64,000 nt of DNA, taken from contig JAFGDE010000014.1 in NCBI GenBank assembly GCA_016932255.1, positions 62,001 through 126,000 of the forward strand, in the 5' to 3' direction. Position numbers and translations under genes: made by a program. The notes below the pieces were generated by a model. It was not told the DNA's origin. It worked only from the letters and a program-made list of their open reading frames with translations, and did no database searches. This DNA is from Candidatus Saganbacteria bacterium. Lineage in GTDB: Bacteria; Margulisbacteria; WOR-1; O2-12-FULL-45-9. Below, one piece after another: positions 43,760 through 51,098 of this stretch; within the stretch, counting starts at the first letter, position 1, and every line of letters starts with the position of its first letter.

Positions 43760-44554
43760 ATGTTCTATCTGGCCTTTCTTTTTTTGATTGGAACAGTTAT
43801 CGGCAGTTTTCTCAATGTTTGTATTCACCGCATTCCACGCGGGGAGTCGATCGTTTATCCCTCTTCCCACTGCCCTTTTTGCGGCAATAAGCTCAAAGCC
43901 ATTGATTTGGTGCCGTTACTGGGTTTCTTGTTCTTGGGCGGCAAATGCCGTTACTGCCGAAAACAAATATCTTGGCGTTATCCTTTGGTCGAGGGACTGA
44001 CCGGGGCATTGTTCGTCCTTTGCGGACTTCATTTCATAGCCTCGCCCCTCTGGCTGGTCTTCTCACTGGGCTTTGTTTCGGTCATGCTCATGCTTTTTTT
44101 TATCGACCTTGAGCATATGGTCGTGCCCGATACCGTCAGCGTTATTGCCATATTCTGGGGCTATGCTTTTAATTTTATCAGGACATTTTACTTCTTAGAG
44201 AAGGGCAGCGGCTTCAACCCGTTCCTTTCCGCGCTGATCGGCATGCTGCTGGCCTACGGCACGCTTTATTCTATCGGGGTCCTGGGCCAGTTCATCTTTA
44301 AAAAGGAAGCCATGGGTGAGGGGGACCTTTATATCGGGGCGGTCCTGGGCGCTTGCCTGGGCTGGCAGGGCGCGCTGTCCGCTATTTTTCTCGCTTATTT
44401 GCTGGCTGGCGTTACAGCGATCTTCTTGCTGCTGCTGAGGCGGCTTAAATTCGGTGATTATATGCCCTTTGGCCCTGCTCTGGTCAGCGGGGGGCTGCTG
44501 GTCTTTTTCTATGGCCGGCAACTGCTTAATTGGTACTTAAACTTATACTTTTAA
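43760..44554 (+). CDS. pilD: prepilin leader peptidase/N-methyltransferase
   Basis: 264-aa inner-membrane aspartate protease that cleaves and methylates type IV pilins. The start is ATG 43760 after GGGGATCA; a longer frame from 43667 covers the promoter and is rejected. The N-terminal methyltransferase part has GSFLNVCIHRIPRGES and two CxxC pairs (CPFCG, CRYCRK) for zinc. The protease aspartates are in FIDLEHMVVPD and GEGDLYIGAVLG. It is followed at short distance by ftsB. Confidence 0.94.
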   Translation: MFYLAFLFLIGTVIGSFLNVCIHRIPRGESIVYPSSHCPFCGNKLKAIDLVPLLGFLFLGGKCRYCRKQISWRYPLVEGLTGALFVLCGLHFIASPLWLVFSLGFVSVMLMLFFIDLEHMVVPDTVSVIAIFWGYAFNFIRTFYFLEKGSGFNPFLSALIGMLLAYGTLYSIGVLGQFIFKKEAMGEGDLYIGAVLGACLGWQGALSAIFLAYLLAGVTAIFLLLLRRLKFGDYMPFGPALVSGGLLVFFYGRQLLNWYLNLYF

Positions 44555-44560
44555 AATGCA

Positions 44561-44821
44561 ATGAAACGATACGGCCTATTATTGTTTATATTGCTGGTCC
44601 TGTACTTTATTTTTTTGATACGTCAGGATATAATTGACAATCTGGAGCTTAAGCGCGAGCAATCACGTCTTGAGACCAGCCTTGACCGCGAAAAGGTATT
44701 GGGCAGAGGGCTGCGGCAGAGATTGGACGCCCTCAAACAGGACAGCGAGATCGAGAAATTAGCCAGGCTGAGGCTGGGCCTGGTCAAAAAAGACGAGACA
44801 GCTTTTAAAATAATAAAATAA
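44561..44821 (+). CDS. ftsB: FtsB/DivIC-like septum formation initiator
   Basis: 86-aa bitopic protein: a short cytoplasmic start, one membrane helix (LLLFILLVLYFIFLI, residues 5-19), a coiled coil (25-60) and the family end DSEIEKLARLRLGLVKKDETAFKI. It acts in the divisome with FtsL and FtsQ. It sits six bases after pilD. Confidence 0.86.
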   Translation: MKRYGLLLFILLVLYFIFLIRQDIIDNLELKREQSRLETSLDREKVLGRGLRQRLDALKQDSEIEKLARLRLGLVKKDETAFKIIK

Positions 44822-44847
44822 TATCTTAACCGCAGGGGGTGAAAGAG

Positions 44848-45252
44848 TTGCCGATAGAGATCGGATCAGAGATCGAAGGAAAAGTAACGGGCATCGCTAA
44901 TTTCGGTGCATTCATTGAATTGCCTGAAACAAACGTCGGGCTGGTGCATATTTCGCAGATAGCCGACGCTTACGTAACGGATGTTAGCAAACACCTTAAG
45001 GTCGGAGATATCGTCAAGGTCAAGGTTCTGGGCATGGCCAAGCAGGGTAAGTATGACCTGTCAATCAAGCAGGTCGGCAAGCCCAGCTGGCAGCAGCAAG
45101 CGCCCAAGCGCAAACCGCGGGACCAGAAAGACAGACCTCAGCCAGGGACTTTTGAAGATAAAATCACTAAGTTCCTCAAACAAAGCGAGGAAAAGCTGCA
45201 GGATTGGCGCAAGAACCTGGATTCCAAACAAGGGGTTAGGAAGAAACGCTAA
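44848..45252 (+). CDS. S1 domain RNA-binding protein (YabR/general stress protein 13 type)
   Basis: 134-aa protein with one S1 OB-fold domain in residues 3-75 (IGSEIEGKVTGIANFGAFIEL, then GLVHISQIADAYV and LKVGDIVKVKVLG), followed by a basic Pro/Lys-rich tail. I prefer TTG 44848 because GGGGG stands eight bases before it and homologues start at this point; GTG 44839 is in frame just upstream. It lies next to ftsB, as in Firmicutes. It is followed directly by the tRNA-Leu island. Confidence 0.85.
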   Translation: MPIEIGSEIEGKVTGIANFGAFIELPETNVGLVHISQIADAYVTDVSKHLKVGDIVKVKVLGMAKQGKYDLSIKQVGKPSWQQQAPKRKPRDQKDRPQPGTFEDKITKFLKQSEEKLQDWRKNLDSKQGVRKKR

Positions 45253-45258
45253 CATTCT

Positions 45259-45308
45259 GCCCGGGTGGTGGAATGGCAGACCTGCCTGCCGGCAGGCAGG
45301 CACAAGGG
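45259..45308 (+). pseudogene. 5' fragment of tRNA-Leu interrupted by a 20-bp palindrome
   Basis: The 22 bases at 45259-45280 and the following block from 45301 (CACAAGGGACTT) are identical to the first 34 bases of the intact tRNA-Leu at 45633. Between them stands CCTGCCTGCCGGCAGGCAGG (45281-45300), a perfect palindrome, with no target duplication. After GGGACTT the tRNA match ends. The sequence reads in frame into the GIY-YIG gene. Confidence 0.8.
45281..45300. repeat. 20-bp perfect palindrome, copy 1
   Basis: CCTGCCTGCCGGCAGGCAGG, inserted in the D-arm region of the tRNA-Leu fragment. An identical copy lies at 48841-48860. Translated in one frame it gives PACRQAG. Confidence 0.9.
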
Positions 45309-45352
45309 ACTTTGTTTTTTTAGTAAGTGGACGAGGATCGGGGTGTGGCGGG

Positions 45353-45598
45353 ATGATCTTTTATCTTTATATCCTTCAAAGTTTGAAGGATAATAATATT
45401 TATATTGGTATTACTTCCAATTTAGAGGAACGCTTAAAAAGACACAATGCTGGGTACGAAAGAGCGACTAAAGGAAGAATACCATTCAAGTTAATACATT
45501 CGGAAAGTTTTGCAAATCGGATCGAAGCGCGAAATAAAGAAAAATACCTCAAAAGCGGGTTCGGTCGCGAGATGATCCGAAAGCTCCTGCTACAATAA
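45353..45598 (+). CDS. single-domain GIY-YIG endonuclease-like protein
   Basis: 81-aa protein. FYLYILQSLKDNNIYIGITSN holds the GIY-YIG signature (LYI...YIG), with catalytic Arg in LEERLKRHNAG and Glu in EKYLKSGFG. It consists of the nuclease module alone, as in UPF0213-type proteins. The start is ATG 45353; the open frame continues upstream through the tRNA fragment, giving a fusion-like reading. It stands between two tRNA-Leu copies, so it may be part of a mobile cassette (inference). Confidence 0.87.
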   Translation: MIFYLYILQSLKDNNIYIGITSNLEERLKRHNAGYERATKGRIPFKLIHSESFANRIEARNKEKYLKSGFGREMIRKLLLQ

Positions 45599-45613
45599 TC
45601 ATTTCCTCAGTGG

Positions 45614-45619
45614 TATAAT
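45614..45619 (+). promoter_or_regulatory. -10 box (TATAAT) of tRNA-Leu
   Basis: TATAAT 13 bases before the mature tRNA 5' end at 45633; no good -35 is visible. Confidence 0.45.
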
Positions 45620-45632
45620 CCGTGATAATCAT

Positions 45633-45715
45633 GCCCGGGTGGTGGAATGGCAGACACAAGGGACTTAAAATCCCTCGGCCGCAAAGCCGTGCCGGTTCAA
45701 ATCCGGCCCCGGGCA
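45633..45715 (+). tRNA. tRNA-Leu (anticodon UAA)
   Basis: 83-base type II tRNA. Acceptor GCCCGGG pairs with CCCGGGC. The anticodon arm AGGGA-CTTAAAA-TCCCT gives anticodon UAA (codon UUA). A long variable arm (CGGCCGCAAAGCCGT) marks leucine, and the T arm is CCGGTTCAAATCCGG. CCA is not encoded. It is the intact member between two fragments. Confidence 0.95.
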
Positions 45716-45745
45716 GTAAGGCTTAAACGGCAAAGGACGTGATTA

Positions 45746-48700
45746 ATGGCCGTTCGAGATATGTTTGACAAATATCTTCGATCTGTTTCCTCCAAGTTTT
45801 CACACAAAGAAACATCCGAAATGGGCTATCGCCCGGACTTTGAAATATTACTAAAAGGGATATTTGAGTCCATCAAGGTCAAGCGGATTGATAACGACCC
45901 GAAAGCCAGCGAAGGAAACCGGCCGGACTTTGTTTTGTACAAAGAAGTGCCGATCCTTTATATTGAAACAAAAGATATAGGGGTTTCCCTGGATAAGGTT
46001 GAGAAGTCGGAGCAAATGGCTAGGTACTTCGGCTATGCCAATCTGGTACTGACCGATTATCTCGAATTCCGTTTTTACAGGAACGGGAAGGCGTACGGAC
46101 GTCCGATAAAAATCGGCAATCATAACAGTAAAAAACGAAGTATCGATCCCCTGATAGAAAACTATGAAAGTTTAGCCAGGACATTGATTGATTTCGCGCA
46201 ATCACACAAAGAACCGATCAAATCAGGCGAGCACCTGGCCAAGATCATGGGTGGGAAAGCGCAAAGGATCAGGGATAATATACGTTATTTTCTGTCGGTC
46301 GAGTCAGAAAAAAATGAAGATATCCAGCGCGTCTATGAGGCGATCAAGAAACTGCTGGTTCACGACCTGAAAACCGATGCCTTTGCCGATATGTACGCCC
46401 AAACACTGGTTTACGGCCTGTTTGTCGCCCGCTATTACGATGATACTCCGGAAACATTCTCTCGCGAGGAAGCGCGAGAGCATATGCCGGCGTCTAACCC
46501 GTTCTTAAGACATTTTTTCGACCATATCGCGGGCCCCAGTTTTGATAAGCGTCTTAAATACATTGTTGATGAGCTTTGCTTGGTGTTTCAGCACTCGAAC
46601 GTTAAGCAGCTCATTGAACAGTACATGAAAGGTGCTGACCCGGTGATACATTTTTACGAAGATTTCCTTAAGGAATACGATCCGGTCTTGCGCAAGAAAA
46701 TGGGGGCTTATTATACGCCGTTGCCGGTGGTACGCTTCATTGTCCGCGCGGTCGATCATCTTTTGGAGAAAGAGTTCGGCCTGGCCGGAGGGCTTGCCGA
46801 CACAGCCAAGCTGGCCAATGGCAGGCATCGAGTTCAGGTGCTTGATCCAGCGGCCGGGACAGGGACATTCATCAGTGCGGTTATCCGGATGATTTATGAG
46901 CGGCTGAAAAAGCAAGGGCAAGAAGGCCGCTGGACGGCGTATGTGCACAACGACCTGTTGCCGCGCCTGCACGGATTTGAGCTGATGATGGCGCCGTACA
47001 CCATCGCGCATCTGAAATTGAGCCTGGCTTTTAAGCAGACCGGCTTCTGGAAATTCCATCGCCGGTTGGGCATTTACCTGACCAATTCCCTGGAAAAGAG
47101 CGACCATCAGCAGACCGAACTCGCTTTTGGTTTTGCCGAAAGCATCGCGGAAGAGGCAAGGGAAGCTGATAAAGTTAAGAACGAAACACCGATCATGGTC
47201 GTTGTTGGCAATCCACCGTATTCGGGCGAATCTAGCAATGCGGGCTACAAGGGTAACGATGTTTATAAAGTTGAACCAACAGGAGGCAAACTTCGTGAGC
47301 GCAATTCAAAATGGCTAAATGATGATTATGTAAAATTTATTCGTTATGCAGAGAGTATAATTGAGAAAAATGGTGAAGGTGTTGTTGCTATGATCACCGC
47401 ACATGGTTATATCGATAATCCGACTTTTCGTGGTATGCGCTATCATTTAATGAAGACTTTCAAGGATATTTATATATTTGATTTACATGGTAATGCTAAT
47501 AAAAAAGAGGTGGCGCCAGAAGGTGGTAAGGATGAAAATGTCTTTGATATAAAAACCGGTGTAGCGATTATTATTGCAGTAAAGCAAAAAATCAAAACTA
47601 ATAAATTAGCAAATATACATCGCGCAGATTGTTTTGGGTTGCGCGAGAATAAGTTCCAAAATTTGGGCAAAAACAAAATAGACAAAATGCAATGGATATC
47701 TGTTAAGCCATCTATGCCGAATTATGAATGGGTGGCAAGAGATAGGCAAATAGAATCAGAATACTTGAAAGGCTTTTCCGTAAAAGCTCTTTTTGATTTA
47801 AATAATACCGGGATAGTTACTAAAAGAGATGAATTGTGTATTCAAGATACAAGTGACTCTATGTGGCAGGCGGTGCAGGATTTTCTTAATCTTTCAGAAG
47901 CGGATGTCCGTCGAAAATATCATCTCCCAGCCGATGTTCGCGATTGGAAGTATGAATGGGCAAAAAAGGATTTGTTAGTAAGTGGGCCATCGAAGCACAA
48001 TATAACCCCAATAAATTATCGCCCATTTGACAGGAAATATCTTTATTACACTGGCAGAGCCAGGGGATTTGTTGGCTGGCCAGTTGAAAGAATTACTAAG
48101 CATTTTATTGCTGGGGATAATATTGCTTTAGTCGCGGTAAACCGATCGCCAGCAAAGACCCCTGCTTCTTATTGTTTTGTTACTAAGTCCATTATTTCTA
48201 ATGGTTATATTCGTTCTGATAGTGTAAGTATAGATACGATATTTCCTCTTTATCTTTATCTCGAGGATGGCGCTAAACAACCCAATTTCAAACGTGAAAT
48301 AGTTGCTAGTATTGAAGATTTAATTGGCCGTGTCTTGCCCGAAGATATTTTTGATTATGTCTACGCTATTTTGTATTCCCCAAGTTACCGTAAGAAATAT
48401 AATGAATTCTTGAAAACTGATTTCCCTCGAATTCCATATCCTAAAAACAAAAAGACATTTAAGGCGCTGGTAGCATTGGGGGAAGAATTGTGTGGGTTGC
48501 ATCTGCTGGAATTACCCAAAGTAAATAAGTTTATCACTACATATCCAGTTGCCGGTTCCAATGAGGTCGAAAAGATATCTTATAAAGATGGTAAAGTATT
48601 TATTAACAAGAAGCAATATTTTGGTGGAGTGCCGGAGATTGCCTGGAATTTCTACATCGGCGGCTATCAGCCAGCGCAAAAGTGGCTTAAGGATCGCAAG

Positions 48701-48817
48701 AGGCGGACCTTAACCAATGCGGACATAGAACACTATCAAAAAATGATCGTAGCGCTGACAGAAACCGATCGGATCATGAAAGAGATCGATAAAGTTGGCG
48801 TTCCGAGTGTTAAATAA
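45746..48817 (+). CDS. single-polypeptide restriction-modification enzyme (type IIG/ISP-like)
   Basis: 1023-aa protein joining nuclease, N6-adenine methylase and recognition domains. The N-terminal PD-(D/E)xK nuclease reads RPDFVLYKEVPILYIETKD (about residues 59-77). Methylase motif I is DPAAGTGTF (about 367) and motif IV NPPY (about 489). The C-terminal part contains WNFYIGGYQPAQKWLKDRK, typical of type ISP specificity domains. No helicase domain is present, unlike full type ISP enzymes. Base composition falls to AT-rich from about 47290 to 48640, covering the recognition region. It is flanked by intact tRNA-Leu and a tRNA-Leu 3' fragment. Confidence 0.9.
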   Translation: MAVRDMFDKYLRSVSSKFSHKETSEMGYRPDFEILLKGIFESIKVKRIDNDPKASEGNRPDFVLYKEVPILYIETKDIGVSLDKVEKSEQMARYFGYANLVLTDYLEFRFYRNGKAYGRPIKIGNHNSKKRSIDPLIENYESLARTLIDFAQSHKEPIKSGEHLAKIMGGKAQRIRDNIRYFLSVESEKNEDIQRVYEAIKKLLVHDLKTDAFADMYAQTLVYGLFVARYYDDTPETFSREEAREHMPASNPFLRHFFDHIAGPSFDKRLKYIVDELCLVFQHSNVKQLIEQYMKGADPVIHFYEDFLKEYDPVLRKKMGAYYTPLPVVRFIVRAVDHLLEKEFGLAGGLADTAKLANGRHRVQVLDPAAGTGTFISAVIRMIYERLKKQGQEGRWTAYVHNDLLPRLHGFELMMAPYTIAHLKLSLAFKQTGFWKFHRRLGIYLTNSLEKSDHQQTELAFGFAESIAEEAREADKVKNETPIMVVVGNPPYSGESSNAGYKGNDVYKVEPTGGKLRERNSKWLNDDYVKFIRYAESIIEKNGEGVVAMITAHGYIDNPTFRGMRYHLMKTFKDIYIFDLHGNANKKEVAPEGGKDENVFDIKTGVAIIIAVKQKIKTNKLANIHRADCFGLRENKFQNLGKNKIDKMQWISVKPSMPNYEWVARDRQIESEYLKGFSVKALFDLNNTGIVTKRDELCIQDTSDSMWQAVQDFLNLSEADVRRKYHLPADVRDWKYEWAKKDLLVSGPSKHNITPINYRPFDRKYLYYTGRARGFVGWPVERITKHFIAGDNIALVAVNRSPAKTPASYCFVTKSIISNGYIRSDSVSIDTIFPLYLYLEDGAKQPNFKREIVASIEDLIGRVLPEDIFDYVYAILYSPSYRKKYNEFLKTDFPRIPYPKNKKTFKALVALGEELCGLHLLELPKVNKFITTYPVAGSNEVEKISYKDGKVFINKKQYFGGVPEIAWNFYIGGYQPAQKWLKDRKRRTLTNADIEHYQKMIVALTETDRIMKEIDKVGVPSVK

Positions 48818-48830
48818 ACTCTAAACCATA

Positions 48831-48875
48831 CCGGTTCAAACCTGCCTGCCGGCAGGCAGGTCCGGCCCTCGGCAG
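48831..48875 (+). pseudogene. 3' fragment of tRNA-Leu interrupted by a 20-bp palindrome
   Basis: CCGGTTCAAA (48831-48840), then the palindrome (48841-48860), then TCCGGCCCTCGGCA (48861-48874). The outer parts match the T arm and 3' acceptor of tRNA-Leu with two changes (CCCTCGGC for CCCCGGGC). It lies 13 bases after the restriction-modification gene, the place expected for a distal attachment-like repeat. Confidence 0.78.
48841..48860. repeat. 20-bp perfect palindrome, copy 2
   Basis: CCTGCCTGCCGGCAGGCAGG, identical to 45281-45300, inserted in the T loop of the 3' tRNA-Leu fragment. Confidence 0.9.
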
Positions 48876-48886
48876 ACTTTAACGGA

Positions 48887-50155
48887 TCAAAGCTTGGTTT
48901 CAAGCAGGAGCGGGGTCAACCCGAGCCAGGCAGCCGCTCGTTGCGTGTCCTGGCCGCATTCTTTGCAAACAACCCCGATATAGGTCTTATCAAAATCCTC
49001 GACCAGGCAACTGCCTGCTCCCGGCTTGTCCAATAAAAGATCGAATGGCAGGACTCCGGCGTCGATCTCGTCCTCAGCGACGGACAAGCATAAGCGGAGC
49101 AGAACGTTCTCCAGCTGTTTGACGTTGCCCGGCCAGCTGTAATTGGCCAGCTGTTCCTTGGCTTTGGCAGAGAGGTGTTTCTTGAGGCCGAAACGTCTGT
49201 TGTTACCGGCCATAAAATGGTCGGCTAGCAGGCCGATGTCGGAAGGTCTTTCGCGCAGCGGCGGCAGGTCAATAGCTATCTGCGAAAAGTGGTCGAAAAC
49301 CTCACGGTCCTTTTCTTCAAGGCCGGGCTGACAGCCGCCGATCAATCTGGAATTAATAGGGATGTCGCTATTGCTGCCCTGGCGGAAGAATCTGCCGGAT
49401 TTGATGACCGCGAAAACATCCGGGAGCAGCAGTTCTAAATTATTGATAAAAAGGCTGCCGCTTTCGCTTCTTTCCAGCAAGCCGGCCTGAGCCTCCAAGG
49501 CGACAGAGCTGCTGCCCTTGCTCCAGCCGAATAGGGCGGCCTTGATAGCGGCAGGGCTTTGGCTTGGCGCTAAATCATAGATCAAAAAAGGGCCTGATTC
49601 AGGAGAGATCCGTTTATGGATCATTCTGGCCACGAGATATTTTTCCGTGCCTGTTTCTCCACAAATAAGCACGCGCTGGTCCGGGGTGACCGACAGGATC
49701 AATTTCCTGAGTTGAGTGATCTTTTCGCTCTGGCCGATCAGTTCATCTTCGGCCGCCATCAGCTTGCGTTGTACTGCCCGGCTTTCACCCAAGAGATTCC
49801 TTTTCCTCAAGGTCTGTTCGGTCAGCTTGAGGATATGATCGACATCAAAAGGCTTGACCACGTAATCCCTGGCGCCGTGCCGGATAGCTTCGCTGGCTTT
49901 TTGAACGTCATTGACTGCGGTGACCATGATGACCTCGAGCGAGGGATCGATCTGTTTCAGCCGTTTAAGGGTCTCCAGCCCGTCCATGCCGGGCATGCGG
50001 ATGTCAAGATAGGCCAGGTCGATCTGCTGGTCGGTCAGTATCTTAAGGGCGGCTTCGCCTGAAGCGGCAAAATAGAGCTGATAGTTATCTGCCAGGATCA
50101 GGTTAAACGATTCCCTGATCGAGCTTTCATCATCTATCAGCAGGATGTTAGGCAT
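48887..50155 (-). CDS. NtrC-like regulator with degenerate AAA+ domain
   Basis: 422-aa protein with receiver, AAA+ and HTH layout. The receiver is intact (Asp51 in LAYLDIRMPGMDGLE). The AAA+ domain is not: Walker A reads GETGTEKY (166-173) where GESGTGKE is normal, the GAFTGA loop that touches sigma-54 is replaced by KGSSSVAL, and Walker B reads GSLFINNLE (233-241) without the Asp-Glu pair. The downstream part keeps PPLRERPSDI and WPGNVKQLEN, and the C-terminal HTH region is QRAAAWLGL. It cannot be a normal sigma-54 activator. It overlaps the upstream small gene by eight bases. Confidence 0.87.
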   Translation of the reverse strand: MPNILLIDDESSIRESFNLILADNYQLYFAASGEAALKILTDQQIDLAYLDIRMPGMDGLETLKRLKQIDPSLEVIMVTAVNDVQKASEAIRHGARDYVVKPFDVDHILKLTEQTLRKRNLLGESRAVQRKLMAAEDELIGQSEKITQLRKLILSVTPDQRVLICGETGTEKYLVARMIHKRISPESGPFLIYDLAPSQSPAAIKAALFGWSKGSSSVALEAQAGLLERSESGSLFINNLELLLPDVFAVIKSGRFFRQGSNSDIPINSRLIGGCQPGLEEKDREVFDHFSQIAIDLPPLRERPSDIGLLADHFMAGNNRRFGLKKHLSAKAKEQLANYSWPGNVKQLENVLLRLCLSVAEDEIDAGVLPFDLLLDKPGAGSCLVEDFDKTYIGVVCKECGQDTQRAAAWLGLTPLLLETKL

Positions 50156-50483
50156 GCCCGAAGCGATCGATAATGATCAGGGCCTGTTTGCGCAGCTGGG
50201 CGTCGCTCATAATACCGCGGGTGATCGTTTCGATCATTGGTTTAGCGCTTTTTGCTGCTGCCAGTGAGGCGCCAAATTCGGCTGCCAAGGCCATTTTAAC
50301 GATCTTGGTCATAGCCTGCTCGATGGTGTCATCCTTTTTCAGTTCATTGGCCAGGCCGCGCTCAAACAACTCCAGCTTGGCTATTTCTTCTGTTTCCAGT
50401 TCTGCGCCAACGTCCTTGCCCAGAATGAGCGGCAGGAATTCCTTGGCCGGGGTCCAGGTGGTTTTTCTGATTTCAGTTGTCAT
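50148..50483 (-). CDS. hypothetical protein, 111 aa, under a sigma-54 promoter
   Basis: I do not recognise it with certainty. The start is ATG 50483, directly after GGAGGTGAGC; an in-frame GTG at 50498 is less likely. The product is soluble and helical, with WTPAKEFLPLILGKDVGAEL near the start and MIETITRGIMSDAQLRKQAL near the end. It is transcribed with the degenerate NtrC gene (eight-base overlap), so it may be a partner of that regulator. Confidence 0.7.
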   Translation of the reverse strand: MTTEIRKTTWTPAKEFLPLILGKDVGAELETEEIAKLELFERGLANELKKDDTIEQAMTKIVKMALAAEFGASLAAAKSAKPMIETITRGIMSDAQLRKQALIIIDRFGHA

Positions 50484-50509
50484 TTTGCTCACCTCCACGC
50501 CTATGATAC

Positions 50510-50525
50510 AGCAACCTTATTGCCA
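50510..50525 (-). promoter_or_regulatory. sigma-54 (-24/-12) promoter
   Basis: On the minus strand the site is TGGCAATAAGGTTGCT. GG and GC are ten bases apart as required, and TGGCA and TTGCT match the consensus elements. Transcription would start near 50499, just ahead of the ribosome-binding site of the 111-aa gene. Confidence 0.72.
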
Positions 50526-50625
50526 GGCGTGGTATGCCACTTTAGCATAGAAATATGTGCAAATCAACACGAATCAGAGTAAGTAATGCACGTAGACTTG
50601 TGCAAAATTGGGGTATGCAGCGGGC

Positions 50626-51048
50626 TCAGTTATATGCGGTCAGTTTAAAATTACCCAGGACCTTGTTATGGCTGCGGGACATGATAATGCCGAGGTAAAT
50701 TCCGTTGGCTAGGGGCCGGCCGAACTCGCGCAGGCCGTCCCAGACGACCTTGTTCAATTCGCCTTTGCCGCCCGGCTCGCCTTTTTGAAAAGACATTTTT
50801 TTGATGATCTCTCCGCCGCTGCTGACGATGATCATATCGATGTCCGCATCTTCGGACAAAGTGTACTGGATAACGACATCGTCCTGCCGCGCCGGAGAAA
50901 AGGGGCTGGGCCAGACCAGAGGAAAGTCAACGATGCGCAACGGACCGCCGGCGGCCTCGGCTGAAACGAGCGTTACTCTAGCTTCGCTCGTGGCCAAAGC
51001 CGGGCTTATCAGGGTGATTGTGATCAGTAAAACAAGCAGTCTTTTCAT
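50626..51048 (-). CDS. secreted FlgD-type Ig-like domain protein
   Basis: 140-aa exported protein starting at ATG 51048 (GGGTGG site), with signal peptide MKRLLVLLITITLISPALA. The mature part reads like a FlgD Ig-like or secretion-tail domain: WPSPFSPARQDDVVIQYTLSE, IDMIIVSSGGEIIKKM, then VVWDGLREFGRPLANGIYLG. Such domains usually end larger secreted proteins, but here it stands alone. The role is unknown. It lies 50 bases after the intact ntrC-like gene on the same strand. Confidence 0.78.
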   Translation of the reverse strand: MKRLLVLLITITLISPALATSEARVTLVSAEAAGGPLRIVDFPLVWPSPFSPARQDDVVIQYTLSEDADIDMIIVSSGGEIIKKMSFQKGEPGGKGELNKVVWDGLREFGRPLANGIYLGIIMSRSHNKVLGNFKLTAYN

Positions 51049-51098
51049 TGTCGTGCCACCCGGTATATTATCGCCATATCTTGGTCCGGATTGCAAGT

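Noticed and set aside
45281-48860. Two identical 20-mers considered as CRISPR repeats or integrase core sites
   Set aside because: They are only two, 3.5 kb apart, are perfect palindromes, and sit within tRNA sequence; no array or cas gene exists.
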